DNA of 64,000 bases from positions 231,117 to 295,116 of the forward strand of contig NZ_JADOES010000003.1 in the NCBI RefSeq assembly GCF_018739885.1, read 5' to 3'. Below, piece after piece: positions 1 to 9,252 of this stretch. This DNA comes from Leptothoe spongobia TAU-MAC 1115 (lineage in GTDB: Bacteria > Cyanobacteriota > Cyanobacteriia > Phormidesmidales > Phormidesmidaceae). The notes under the pieces were generated by a model. That model searched no databases, was not told the DNA's origin, and saw nothing but the letters and a program-made list of their open reading frames with translations. Made by a program: the position numbers and the translations under genes. The first letter of the stretch is position 1. Each line of letters opens with the position of its first letter.

Positions 1-513
1 ACGGCTCGCTTATCTCTCATCGTGCCAGGAGATCGCTCACGACTCTTGACAACAGTCACTAATCCCACCCTGACATGGCATGTGGCCACTGTTGTCCCTG
101 TCTCTATGACGTTTCATTTTTCAGATCCTACCCTAGCAAATCCGATCTATACTCAAAATCTTGAAATAGCAAAAACTAGCACCATTAGCATAACCTTGCC
201 AAAGGAAACCTTGACCACTGGCAAAAAATATCGCTGGACCGTTTTACTCTCGTGTCCTGATGAACCGCAAACCGAAATTTCTGCACGGAGCTTCGTCGAA
301 CGTGTAGACAGGGAATCATTGGATATAAATAATCTATCTAGCCTAGAGCAGGCAAGCGTCTATGCCAATCAAGGCATTTGGTACGACGCTATCGCTGCCC
401 TGCTTGAAGCCAGAAGTCAGGGGGTAACGAATGCTGAAACTATGGTGCAAACTCTTTTGGAACAGGGACAAAGCCAAGCAGAGGTAAACCTATCAACGGT
501 GGTTCATCTGTAA
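1..513 (+). CDS. DUF928 family protein, C-terminal part (5' end outside window)
   Basis: The reading frame is open from base 1, so the gene enters from the left; an internal GTG at 22 is not a credible start. About 170 residues are visible. They carry a beta-rich segment (WHVATVVPVSMTFHF), then a YRWTV strand with a nearby cysteine, and end in a helical region with WYDAIAALLEAR. This is the usual C-terminal layout of DUF928, a family found mainly in cyanobacteria with no known biochemical role. It lies 68 bp upstream of a CHASE2 protein on the same strand, and I recall DUF928 and CHASE2 genes often being neighbours. Family assignment is fairly sure; function is unknown. Confidence 0.75.
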   Translation, partial: TARLSLIVPGDRSRLLTTVTNPTLTWHVATVVPVSMTFHFSDPTLANPIYTQNLEIAKTSTISITLPKETLTTGKKYRWTVLLSCPDEPQTEISARSFVERVDRESLDINNLSSLEQASVYANQGIWYDAIAALLEARSQGVTNAETMVQTLLEQGQSQAEVNLSTVVHL

Positions 514-581
514 ACCTAGTTGGGTAATCACCGTATCACTCCAGCAGTGTAATCACGATCTCATACGGATAGTAGCCCTTT

Positions 582-2351
582 GTGCAAACAGACAACATTG
601 GAGATGTCTGGAGAGAACTCTGGCATACCCTTAGAAACAATAATGGTTTTGTAGTGCTTGCCAGTTTATTGGCAGCCAGCAGTATTTTGGTCTTACGGGC
701 GTTGAGCAGTTTCCAGCTGCTGGAGCTACGCGCGTTTGACAAAATGATCACCCTACGACCTACGGAATCCAGTGAGTCAAGATTAGTCATTGTCGGCATT
801 ACAGATGCTGATCTAGATACCTATCTAGGCACTTCATCTGTGAGCGATCAGACCATGGCTAATTTGATTCGCAAAATTCAGAACTACCAACCACGGGTAA
901 TTGGACTCGATTTTTATCGGAATTTACCGAACAGTCCTGGTACTAATGATTTGAAAAGGATTTTTGAACACAGCCCTAATCTTATCGGTATTGAAAAAGT
1001 TATTGGAGATGAAGCTGGCAACTCTATTCCTGGCAACAACATTTTGAAAACAGCGGATCAACTTGCTGCTAGCGATATTATTGTCGATGCCGATGGTCGA
1101 GTGAGACGAGGAATCTTATTTCCTGCTGCAAACACTCCCAGAATTCTTGAAGGGTTTGGTTTACGCCTCGCCTTAGACTATTTAGCTAAAGAAAATCTGG
1201 CAATCACCCCTGAACCAGACGCATCGGTATTAACACTAAATCAAATTGAATTTCCTCCCATTGAAAGTCATACAGGAGGGTATGTTGCTACTGATGCACG
1301 GGGCTATCAGATATTACTCAACCTACGTCAACAGGAACATACATTTAAAATTGTCTCGTTAAAGCAAGTATTAGACGATCAAATCCCGCCTGAATTGATG
1401 CGCGATCGCATCGTCCTCATTGGCAGCATGGCATTAAGTCGTGCCGATATTTTTTACACAGCTAATCGTCACACCAAGGGCGAGCTCCCCATTAAGTTTG
1501 GAGTCGAAATCCACGGTGAAATTACCAGCCAGATTATCAGTAGTGTCCTGGATGGACGTCCGCTGATTTACCCATGGCCTGCATGGGCGGAAAGCCTCCT
1601 GATCATCAGCTTTGCCATCATTGGCGGATATTTAACCCAACGAGCCACTAAGCTTTGGCAACGACTGACATTCATCCCTGGCACCAGTCTCTTGGTGTTT
1701 AGTGGTAGCTATGGAGCACTTAGTTTGATGGGATTATGGCTACCAGTAGTGCCCATGCTCCTGGGACTATGGTTCGCCTCAGGCCTAACCGGAGCACACC
1801 GAACGACCCAACTGCAGGTGCTCTCTGGCAAAGATAAACTAACAGGATTAGCAAATCGCCGCACATTTGATGAAAGTCTCCAACAAATGTGGTTTAAAGC
1901 ATTGCGATCGCAACAGCCCTTGGCTCTCATTATGGGTGATGTCGACCACTTCAAAAAATATAACGATACCTATGGCCATCCTCAAGGAGATGAATGCCTC
2001 AGACGTGTCGCTCACGCGATCCGTACAACAGTAAGAGTGAAGGATGCTTTAAGTGCCCGTTATGGCGGTGAAGAATTTGTGGTAATGCTGCCTAATACCT
2101 CGGCCACTGAAGGAATTGCGATCGCCAACGCAATTCGCACCAAACTCAACTCCTACAGCTTGCCACACTCCACATCTCAAACAGCAGCCCATGTCACCAT
2201 GAGTCTCGGAATCACTAGCTTTATCCCAAGACTAGAGATTCCTCCCAGTGCCTTAACCGAGATGGCTGACTTAGGCTTATACACTGCCAAAAAGGCAGGC
2301 CGCAATCAAGTCCAAATTCATCAACCCGATACCCTCGACCAACTTGTTTAA
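582..2351 (+). CDS. CHASE2 sensor diguanylate cyclase (GGDEF)
   Basis: Membrane-bound signalling enzyme expected to make cyclic di-GMP from two GTP. Residues about 15-40 form an N-terminal membrane segment. A CHASE2 extracytoplasmic sensor covers roughly 40-330 (features include VIGLDFYRNLP and RDRIVLIGS). Three further membrane segments lie at about 335-405. The GGDEF domain starts near 416 with DKLTGLANRR, and the active-site motif is RYGGEEF near residues 492-498, so catalysis looks intact. An RVKD sequence precedes it, but with six rather than five residues before GGEEF, so the usual RxxD product-inhibition site is shifted by one and may not work. The start is GTG at 582. No EAL or response regulator lies beside it. 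Confidence 0.9.
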   Translation: MQTDNIGDVWRELWHTLRNNNGFVVLASLLAASSILVLRALSSFQLLELRAFDKMITLRPTESSESRLVIVGITDADLDTYLGTSSVSDQTMANLIRKIQNYQPRVIGLDFYRNLPNSPGTNDLKRIFEHSPNLIGIEKVIGDEAGNSIPGNNILKTADQLAASDIIVDADGRVRRGILFPAANTPRILEGFGLRLALDYLAKENLAITPEPDASVLTLNQIEFPPIESHTGGYVATDARGYQILLNLRQQEHTFKIVSLKQVLDDQIPPELMRDRIVLIGSMALSRADIFYTANRHTKGELPIKFGVEIHGEITSQIISSVLDGRPLIYPWPAWAESLLIISFAIIGGYLTQRATKLWQRLTFIPGTSLLVFSGSYGALSLMGLWLPVVPMLLGLWFASGLTGAHRTTQLQVLSGKDKLTGLANRRTFDESLQQMWFKALRSQQPLALIMGDVDHFKKYNDTYGHPQGDECLRRVAHAIRTTVRVKDALSARYGGEEFVVMLPNTSATEGIAIANAIRTKLNSYSLPHSTSQTAAHVTMSLGITSFIPRLEIPPSALTEMADLGLYTAKKAGRNQVQIHQPDTLDQLV

Positions 2352-2371
2352 TGTATGGAAATCAAAACATC

Positions 2372-3067
2372 CTAGGCTGAGACTTTCACAGCTTCAAGCA
2401 AGCGAGAAAAGTAAAACTGTGACGCTGTAAATTCTTTGCGATTCACTTCCCAACCATTGGCTTTCAAAGCCTTACGCACCTCAGCTTCGCTATGTAAATA
2501 AGCACGAGTTGCTTTACTAGGACCAGGGAAAAATTCACCAATGCGCTTAAGCAATGTATAGAAAGGATTTTTGGGTGCAAAACTCAAAATCAAGCGTTCT
2601 TCAGCCAGTGAACTCAGATGAGCAATCATGTCACCGGCTTTATCCTGGGGATAGTGAATCAGGACATCCAAACAAATCACGGTGTGATAACGACCATCCA
2701 ACGTTTCTAAATCCTGAGCATCAAATGTGGGAGCAGCCTCAGGTGGTAATAATTCTTTAGCTCGAAAACTGGCCTCTTCAACCATTTTTTCAGAAATATC
2801 ACTGGCAGATACCTTAGCCCCCATAGTTGCTAGAGGAATACTCAAACTACCTACCCCACAGCCAGCATCACAAACGGTCAAGCCCTCAGCATTATCATCC
2901 TGCTTGAACCAATAGAGCACATGATCAACCGTTTGCTGATGCCCTTCACGGATATCTCGCTGCACCTTATTAACTTGACCATCACCATAAATACGACTCC
3001 AACGATCGAAACCTTGGGCGTTGAAATAATCACGAACAATGGTCTTATCGTCAGTTGCACTCGCCAT
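2372..3067 (-). CDS. chlM: Magnesium protoporphyrin IX methyltransferase
   Basis: Transfers a methyl group from S-adenosylmethionine to the C13 propionate of Mg-protoporphyrin IX, a committed step of chlorophyll synthesis. The 231-residue length is normal for ChlM. The N-terminal segment with YFNAQGFDRWSRIYG is characteristic of the family, and the SAM-binding glycine loop is CDAGCGVGSLSIPLA near residues 62-76. A Rossmann-type methyltransferase core follows. It converges on the CHASE2 cyclase with 20 bp between stop codons and is separated from nagA by about 70 bp. Start ATG at 3067. Confidence 0.95.
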   Translation of the reverse strand: MASATDDKTIVRDYFNAQGFDRWSRIYGDGQVNKVQRDIREGHQQTVDHVLYWFKQDDNAEGLTVCDAGCGVGSLSIPLATMGAKVSASDISEKMVEEASFRAKELLPPEAAPTFDAQDLETLDGRYHTVICLDVLIHYPQDKAGDMIAHLSSLAEERLILSFAPKNPFYTLLKRIGEFFPGPSKATRAYLHSEAEVRKALKANGWEVNRKEFTASQFYFSRLLEAVKVSA

Positions 3068-3140
3068 AAGATTGGTCAGAAAGAAGTAATAGTGTTGATC
3101 TACCGTCAGATCCTATTATGTTTTGGCCCGATCACCCTGA

Positions 3141-4295
3141 TCAATCCTCCAAAATCCTCTCCCAGCTCAAGCTAGTTCCATCGAAATGCCAATGGAGTAA
3201 ATGGGTCGTCTGTCTCGGTGCCAGTCCTGATAAACCCGCAGCTAATCGAGGCATCTCTGTAGCCGCCATCAGCGCCTCCTCAACACTACATAGCCCCCAT
3301 TTGACCAAGTTTTTTACCCCATCGAGCAGAGGCCGGGTCGTACCTGACAAGGTCCCATCAGGCAAACGTGCTGTCCCATCAATGACCTCTATTTCACGGC
3401 TATCCCAGGGATAGATACCATCAGGCAACCCCAGAGGAGAAAGGGCATCACTCACCAGAAAAAGCCCTCCCTTGGCATCACTAGAACATCCACGCGTGGA
3501 CCGCAGGAGCAAATCAATCATCGTCGGACATACATGCTGCCCATCGGCTATCAAACCAGCAAATACTCGGGGATGGGTGAGAGCAGCGCCTAACAAACCT
3601 GGCTCTCGATGATGTAATCCAGGCATGGCATTAAAGGCATGGGTCACCATGGAAGCGCCCTGGTCAAATGCTTGCTGAGCTTGAGCCGCTGTCGCCAGAG
3701 AATGGCCAAGGCTCACAATAATATTGTGTGATCTCAACCATGGAATCACGGCCGTCGCAGCTTCCATTTCTGGAGCCAGAGTGACAATTCTAACCATATG
3801 CAAATATGGCTCTAGGAGAGCTTGTACTCGATCGATCGATAGCGGCTGCAAATACTCCTGAGGATGCGCTCCCTGTTTAGCTGGATTGAGAAATGGCCCC
3901 TCTAGATGAGCCCCCAAGACCTTGGCATGGTGAGGCTTCTCATTTAACCCTTCAGCCTCATAGGTCTGCATCACAGTCAGACTGCGCTGAATCTTATCTG
4001 GATGCGCCGTCACCAGCGTTGGCGTAAACGCATCAATACCTTGCTCCCATAGGAAACTTGCTATTTTTTTTAGCTCTAGGGGATCGCTGAGATCAGGAAA
4101 TGCTAAACCCAGGGCTCCGTTGATTTGTAGATCCACTCCTCCAAGGGACACCCAATCTCCTTGCAGATCAACTGCTTGAACCGCATTAGCAGCTACTTTA
4201 TCCATAGGCATAATGGATCGCAGTTGATGGCGCACTACCTCTAAACAGAACAGCCCTGACATATGAGGTAATCGCACATTAAGCAAAATTGACAT
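3141..4295 (-). CDS. nagA: N-acetylglucosamine-6-phosphate deacetylase
   Basis: Hydrolyses N-acetylglucosamine-6-phosphate to glucosamine-6-phosphate and acetate in amino-sugar recycling. Family signatures are all present: GGVDLQINGALG near the N terminus, the metal-site AHLEGPFLNP, SLGHS, THAFNAMPGLHHREPG, and the catalytic-aspartate segment VSDALSPLG. The frame extends upstream to a TTG at 4313, but the ATG at 4295 is preferred because an AAGGGG ribosome site lies just ahead of it. About 384 residues, normal for the family. No nagB or sugar transporter is adjacent, so the role is probably turnover of the cell's own peptidoglycan sugars (inference). Confidence 0.92.
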   Translation of the reverse strand: MSILLNVRLPHMSGLFCLEVVRHQLRSIMPMDKVAANAVQAVDLQGDWVSLGGVDLQINGALGLAFPDLSDPLELKKIASFLWEQGIDAFTPTLVTAHPDKIQRSLTVMQTYEAEGLNEKPHHAKVLGAHLEGPFLNPAKQGAHPQEYLQPLSIDRVQALLEPYLHMVRIVTLAPEMEAATAVIPWLRSHNIIVSLGHSLATAAQAQQAFDQGASMVTHAFNAMPGLHHREPGLLGAALTHPRVFAGLIADGQHVCPTMIDLLLRSTRGCSSDAKGGLFLVSDALSPLGLPDGIYPWDSREIEVIDGTARLPDGTLSGTTRPLLDGVKNLVKWGLCSVEEALMAATEMPRLAAGLSGLAPRQTTHLLHWHFDGTSLSWERILED

Positions 4296-4400
4296 GGCCC
4301 CTTCAAGTTCCAATATTTGTACAAATCATCCCATAGGAACCCGGTAGGCTAACAACATCCCCCTGGTAGTGCCAGGGATGCCGTTTTATTGTTTACATTT

Positions 4401-4952
4401 ATGACCACTCCCCTTGTCGGCATCATCATGGGCAGCGACTCTGACCTGCCCACCATGGAAGCAGCCATTCTGATTTGCGAAGACTTTGGCATTCCCCACG
4501 AAGTCGCCATTATCTCTGCACATCGCACCCCCTATCGGATGGCCAACTACGCCCAAACAGCCATCGAACGTGGCTTAAAAGTGATTATTGCTGGAGCAGG
4601 TGGAGCCGCGCATCTGCCTGGAATGGTAGCTGCTCTAACACCGTTACCCGTCATTGGTGTTCCGGTCAAAAGTCGTAGTCTACAAGGTGTAGACTCCCTC
4701 TATTCCATTGTCCAAATGCCCGGTGGCATTCCCGTCGCCACCGTTGCCATCGGCAATGCTAAAAATGCTGGACTACTGGCCGCTCAAATCTTGGCTACGA
4801 GCGATCCCCAACTTCTAGAACAGATACAAAACTATCGCAAGGGCCTTGAAGAAAATGTCCTGGAGAAACAAGAAAGTCTCGACACCTTAGGACCACATGC
4901 ATACCTCAAAACAATGTTTCCATCCAGAAATGTTGATACAAATCGCTCATAA
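4401..4952 (+). CDS. purE: N5-carboxyaminoimidazole ribonucleotide mutase
   Basis: Converts N5-CAIR to CAIR in purine biosynthesis. The protein is a near-complete class I Pur[11 protein letters not shown] binding the nucleotide phosphate, the SAHRTPYRM catalytic segment, and [12 protein letters not shown]. The ATG at 4401 is favoured over an in-frame TTG at 4389, because the PurE core begins just after it. About 183 residues, slightly longer than bacterial PurE because of a short C-terminal extension. It is divergent from nagA and unlinked to purK within the window. Confidence 0.95.
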   Translation: MTTPLVGIIMGSDSDLPTMEAAILICEDFGIPHEVAIISAHRTPYRMANYAQTAIERGLKVIIAGAGGAAHLPGMVAALTPLPVIGVPVKSRSLQGVDSLYSIVQMPGGIPVATVAIGNAKNAGLLAAQILATSDPQLLEQIQNYRKGLEENVLEKQESLDTLGPHAYLKTMFPSRNVDTNRS

Positions 4953-5367
4953 CGACGATTTTCCAGGCCTCAAAATATTAACTTTTGCAAAAAACCAAAA
5001 ATTAGCAGGTCTCAAACACCTAATATCCCATTCACACGAACTAAGTGTGTTCTCTGATACAGAATGACTTGGCCGAAATTGGTGGAATCTATCTACATAG
5101 ATATGCACAATGTATCCGTGCAAGTAGGCCGATGGTTTAACCGTGTGTGGTGTGAACCGAGTCAGCTAGCTGGTGAATGCCTTAATGCTTATAAGAGTAT
5201 TCCCAACAGCTGGTTTTGTTATATCACCTCCTTAATTAAGCCCCATTGCCGGTCATTGAGTATCTTGAACTGTCAAGGTCCCCTCACACAAAGACTTCAC
5301 TGTCTAGGTAACACCTACGAAAGTGAGTTTGAGTTGATTGGATTGTGTTGTAGGAACGTCTGTTGAG
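4953..5367. other. 415-bp upstream region of amt
   Basis: No credible gene is seen. A plus-strand open frame of 100 codons (5064-5366) has no ribosome site, resembles nothing I recognise and overlaps the likely amt start. A one-mismatch NtcA-like site (GTG, eight bases, TAC) sits at 5047-5060. The candidate -10 sequences around 5090-5099 lie somewhat too far from it for a classical NtcA-activated promoter, so it is only suggestive. Short inverted repeats occur at about 5090-5103 (TATCTA and TAGATA arms). Confidence 0.4.
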
Positions 5368-6828
5368 ATGTCTAGTCTAAATGTCAGCCGCAAGGCGAAA
5401 CGACGGAAGTCGTCTGTCTGGGATACCTATGCGCCACCATTTGATCAAATGGCTAAGCGCTTTTTTGGTAGAAGCTTTTCTTGGGCGTGGTTAGCGTGTA
5501 TACCTCTGGCACTGGTCATTGTTGCCACCTGGAATACAGCAGCCCATGCGCAGGACGATGCCATCACTGCTGAAAACGTTCAATTTGTTTTAGATAACAT
5601 CTGGGTGCTGATTGCAGCGATCCTGGTGATTTTCATGAACGCTGGTTTCGGGATGTTAGAAACCGGATTCTGCCGCCAGAAGAACGCTGTCAATATCCTT
5701 TCCAAGAATTTAATTGTTTTTGCCTTAGCGACCTTGTCCTTCTGGGCAATCGGTTTTGGTCTCATGTTCAATGAGGCTAATCCCGTCTTTGGTATGGGTA
5801 ATTTCTTCCTGTCAGGTACAACAGCTGAAGATCCCTTTGCAGGCAATTTAACAGCCCCTGTGTTCTTCTTATTCCAGGCGGCTTTTGCAGGTACCGCAGC
5901 CACTATCGTGTCTGGTGCGGTTGCAGAACGGATCAAGTTCGTAGACTTCGTTATCTTTAGCATCTTGCTAACAGCGATTTCTTACCCCATTACTGGTCAC
6001 TGGGTATGGTCTGGGAACGGTTGGTTAGGTGCTCTACCCACAGGTGGTTTCTCCGACTTTGCCGGTTCAACTGTTGTGCACTCCGTTGGTGGATGGGCAG
6101 CTCTTACAGGTGCAGCTATCCTTGGCCCCCGTATTGGTAAATACCAAGACGGTCAAATCAATGCCATCCCCGGCCACAACATGAGTATTGCAACTCTTGG
6201 TTGTTTGATTCTCTGGATCGGTTGGTTTGGTTTTAACCCTGGTTCTGAACTAGCTGCTGATGCTGCAGTCCCTTACATTGCGGTTACCACTAACCTAGCT
6301 GCTGCTGCTGGTGGTGTTGCGGCAACAGTGACTGCATGGCTAATGAGTGGCAAGCCGGATCTTTCTATGATCATCAACGGCATATTGGCTGGACTAGTCG
6401 GTATTACTGCTGGCTGTGCTGGTGTCGGCTTCTTTGGCGCAGTAATCATCGGTTTAATTGCTGGTGTATTAGTTGTCTTCTCCGTTGGTTTCTTTGACAG
6501 TATCAAGATTGATGATCCTGTAGGTGCCATTTCCGTACACTTGGTTTGCGGTATGTGGGGCACGCTAGCTGTGGGTCTGTTTGATAAGTCTGCTGGCCTC
6601 TTCTACGGTGGAGGCCCTCAACAGCTGATTTCTCAGATTATCGGCATCGTTGCAATTGGTTTGTTTACTGTTGTCTTCAGCGCTGTTGTTTGGACTATTC
6701 TGAAATCCGCTTTTGGTCTGCGTGTTGCTGCCGAAGAAGAGCTCAAGGGCTTGGATATTGGTGAGCATGGCATGGAAGCTTACAGCGGTTTCCTTAAGGA
6801 CACTAGCGACATGGGCGGCGTTGCTTAG
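5368..6828 (+). CDS. amt: Ammonium transporter (Amt family)
   Basis: Inner-membrane channel-type carrier for ammonium. An N-terminal signal-like segment ([15 protein letters not shown], ending AAHAQ) is followed by the mature protein, starting about [25 protein letters not shown], with eleven membrane helices as in bacterial Amt/AmtB. Family landmarks include [38 protein letters not shown] and the pore histidine region [18 protein letters not shown]. The ATG at 5368 is preferred over the in-frame upstream start at 5338; a later ATG at 5449 is possible. A perfect 36-bp palindrome follows the stop. No glnB (P-II) gene is adjacent. NtcA control is likely by analogy only. Confidence 0.95.
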   Translation: MSSLNVSRKAKRRKSSVWDTYAPPFDQMAKRFFGRSFSWAWLACIPLALVIVATWNTAAHAQDDAITAENVQFVLDNIWVLIAAILVIFMNAGFGMLETGFCRQKNAVNILSKNLIVFALATLSFWAIGFGLMFNEANPVFGMGNFFLSGTTAEDPFAGNLTAPVFFLFQAAFAGTAATIVSGAVAERIKFVDFVIFSILLTAISYPITGHWVWSGNGWLGALPTGGFSDFAGSTVVHSVGGWAALTGAAILGPRIGKYQDGQINAIPGHNMSIATLGCLILWIGWFGFNPGSELAADAAVPYIAVTTNLAAAAGGVAATVTAWLMSGKPDLSMIINGILAGLVGITAGCAGVGFFGAVIIGLIAGVLVVFSVGFFDSIKIDDPVGAISVHLVCGMWGTLAVGLFDKSAGLFYGGGPQQLISQIIGIVAIGLFTVVFSAVVWTILKSAFGLRVAAEEELKGLDIGEHGMEAYSGFLKDTSDMGGVA

Positions 6829-6887
6829 GAAACTAAGTTACCTGCAATTTTGTCAAAAGGCCTGAGAGCTAAAGACATCATGCTTAT

Positions 6888-6923
6888 AGAGGGGGCAATT
6901 TTCCTAGGAAAATTGCCCCCTCT
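6888..6923. terminator. 36-bp perfect palindrome downstream of amt
   Basis: Two 18-bp arms are exact reverse complements with no loop bases (left arm 6888-6905, right arm 6906-6923, centre CCTAGG). It lies 59 bp after the amt stop. It would form a strong hairpin in either transcript direction, but no T-run follows, so it may stabilise the 3' end rather than act as a canonical intrinsic terminator. The rest of 6829-7201 shows no gene. Confidence 0.6.
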
Positions 6924-7201
6924 CCTGATTGAGCCATAAGTTCACTGAGTTCAAAACGTGCCTCTGATGGCCCACCGCCCGCTGTACATTAATTCATTTC
7001 CCCTAAGCTTAGTTACAATTCCTGCGCAGCCTGCCTAGGCACTGATAAGGTTGGGGCAGTTGAGCACATGGGTTAGCAACAGCTCAATTAGTTAGCACAG
7101 AGGAACCCATGGTCAACGCTAGTCACCTAGCCAATTGAGCATGTGAGTCTTCTAATGGGCCCAGGAAACTCGCTGTAGCATCAATCAAAATCGTAAGGTG
7201 A

Positions 7202-9220
7202 ATGGGCAATCCGGCTTCAGTTCTAGACGCGTTGCTTGCGGTCTTACCCAAATTAAGACCACAAATGTATTTCAAAACATCGCTGACGGCTCTTTCCCAT
7301 GCGATGGAAGATCAGGTATTAGCAGGCAATGATCGCCCCTTGATGATTGCTAGCTTTCAGCAGGAACGCTTTTATCGCCAAGAAGCTCATCGCTATCTCC
7401 GTCTAGCAGAAATTACGCCACAAATTTATGTCTTAGCCGCAGCTGATACTAAATTTGCAGATGCTGATGGAGCAGCTCACCACGAAACCATTGCTTTTGA
7501 CAAAGATGATGCTCTGGTCCATGAATGGCATCTGGTGGTCTTAGGTGAACAATATACGGCTTGTTTAATCTGCCGTGAGCATAGTCAAATTTCTCAGAAA
7601 CCTAAGGTTTTAAGCGGGGCTCCTGATCTTGACCAGAGTCGACGTTTTGAAGGGATTTGGACTCTAAATCGCCATGTGTGCGAGCAGGCGGCTTATATTT
7701 TGCTCCAGCGAATGGCAACTTATCGGCCCGATTTAGTCAATAAAATCACCCAAGCCCAGACTCAATTTTTGCCAGCGGATGTCATCCAAAGTGATGCTTA
7801 TAAAGAGGAAATAGCTGAGTCCTATCCCTTTGCTCAACGGTTGGTGACTTATGTACAAGCGAGCCAATATAAGCTACTGAAGGCTTATAAAACCATGGCG
7901 GCTCAGGAAAATCGAGAACGTTTGATTAATTCGATTACGGCAGCGATTCGTCAGTCGTTAAACCCAACTGAGGTGTTTGCGATCGCAACCCACGAACTCG
8001 GGCAAGAAATATCCACCTGTCGCTGCATTATTTATCGCAGTAGTCACGCCAATACTATTGATATTCAGCACGAATTTCGACAACCAGACGTGCCCTCTCT
8101 CAAAGACAAGGCTTGGCCTTTATTAGAAAATCCTCTATTTCAAACCGTCAATCGTCAACAAGAATCACTCTTATATCTACGCAACACGCCCATTGAGGAA
8201 CAAGAAAGCCAGATTGAAGATGCCTCCAATATCCAGGCATTATTCGACCAGTGGGAGATTAGTGGTTGTTTGCTCGTACCTCTCATTTACCAAGAACGTC
8301 TGCTGGGCATGATCGAGCTCCACCAATGCAAATCCCAGCCCCAGCCTTGGAGTAATCACGATATTAGCCTGGTTGAAGCCGTTGCAGCCCAACTCAGCGT
8401 CGCCGTTATTCAAGCCGAGGCTTATGCCAATCTAGAAAAACTGAACCAGCAACTAGAAGCCCTAGAACAAACCCGCAGCAATCTAATTGCCATCACTGGC
8501 CACGAGTTACGCACACCGCTTTCAACCATAAAAGTTTGCCTCGAAAGCATGTTTACAGAACCAGACATGCCAGCAGATATGCGCCACGTCATGCTGCAAA
8601 CTGCCATGGAAGATTCTGAACGGATGCAACGACTAGTCCAAGACTTTCTCACCCTATCGCGTCTAGAAAGTGGTCGTATCGAATGGAATCTAGAATCCCT
8701 CTCCTTAAGTGAATGTATTGCCTTAGCTCTGAGCAGTCGTCGGGCAAGTACCAATTGCTCCAACATCACGGTTGACATACCAGATGAATTACCATTGATT
8801 CGTGGAGATGGCGAATGGATTGTTGAGGTCTTGACCAAACTTCTAGATAACGCCTGCAAATTTACAGCAGTTGACGGTAATATCTCGATCCAAGCAATCG
8901 TTAAAGATAACGCCCTAGTAGAAGTCTCTGTCAACGACAGTGGCCGAGGCATTGAACCTGAACGTTTAGAAACTGTCTTTGAGCGTTTTTATCAGGAAGA
9001 AGGAGCACTCCGACGATCGGTTGGAGGTACTGGTCTAGGACTGGCCATTTGCCGTCAAATTGTGGAGGCCCAAGGCGGGAAAATTTGGGCTATGTCCAAA
9101 GGCAAAGACCAGGGAACGCAAATTCACTTCACTCTGCCCATATCGACTCAACAACTAACACAGAAACCTAGAAAGAGCAAAGGTCTGAAATCACCACGCT
9201 CTAAAAAAATATCTGTCTAA
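7202..9220 (+). CDS. DICT-GAF sensor histidine kinase
   Basis: Soluble two-component sensor kinase. Residues about 1-225 match the DICT domain, a sensory module of cyanobacterial two-component proteins and cyclases. A GAF domain follows at roughly 240-405. The HisKA dimerisation domain has an H-box with the phospho-accepting histidine in TGHELRTPLST near residue 434. The ATP-binding domain shows LLDNACKF (N-box, about 546), NDSGRGIEPERLETVFERFY (G1/F boxes) and GGTGLGLAICRQ (G2). No membrane segment is seen. A basic tail with repeated K/S/R ends the protein. The ATG follows AAGGTG. No response regulator is nearby, so it is an orphan kinase and its signal is unknown. Confidence 0.9.
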   Translation: MGNPASVLDALLAVLPKLRPQMYFKTSLTALSHAMEDQVLAGNDRPLMIASFQQERFYRQEAHRYLRLAEITPQIYVLAAADTKFADADGAAHHETIAFDKDDALVHEWHLVVLGEQYTACLICREHSQISQKPKVLSGAPDLDQSRRFEGIWTLNRHVCEQAAYILLQRMATYRPDLVNKITQAQTQFLPADVIQSDAYKEEIAESYPFAQRLVTYVQASQYKLLKAYKTMAAQENRERLINSITAAIRQSLNPTEVFAIATHELGQEISTCRCIIYRSSHANTIDIQHEFRQPDVPSLKDKAWPLLENPLFQTVNRQQESLLYLRNTPIEEQESQIEDASNIQALFDQWEISGCLLVPLIYQERLLGMIELHQCKSQPQPWSNHDISLVEAVAAQLSVAVIQAEAYANLEKLNQQLEALEQTRSNLIAITGHELRTPLSTIKVCLESMFTEPDMPADMRHVMLQTAMEDSERMQRLVQDFLTLSRLESGRIEWNLESLSLSECIALALSSRRASTNCSNITVDIPDELPLIRGDGEWIVEVLTKLLDNACKFTAVDGNISIQAIVKDNALVEVSVNDSGRGIEPERLETVFERFYQEEGALRRSVGGTGLGLAICRQIVEAQGGKIWAMSKGKDQGTQIHFTLPISTQQLTQKPRKSKGLKSPRSKKISV

Positions 9221-9252
9221 TCATTGGCCAAACATCGCATCGACTTTAGTCT

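Noticed and set aside
5064..5366. 100-codon frame upstream of amt
   Set aside because: No ribosome site, no family resemblance, cysteine- and tryptophan-rich random character, and it overlaps the amt start.
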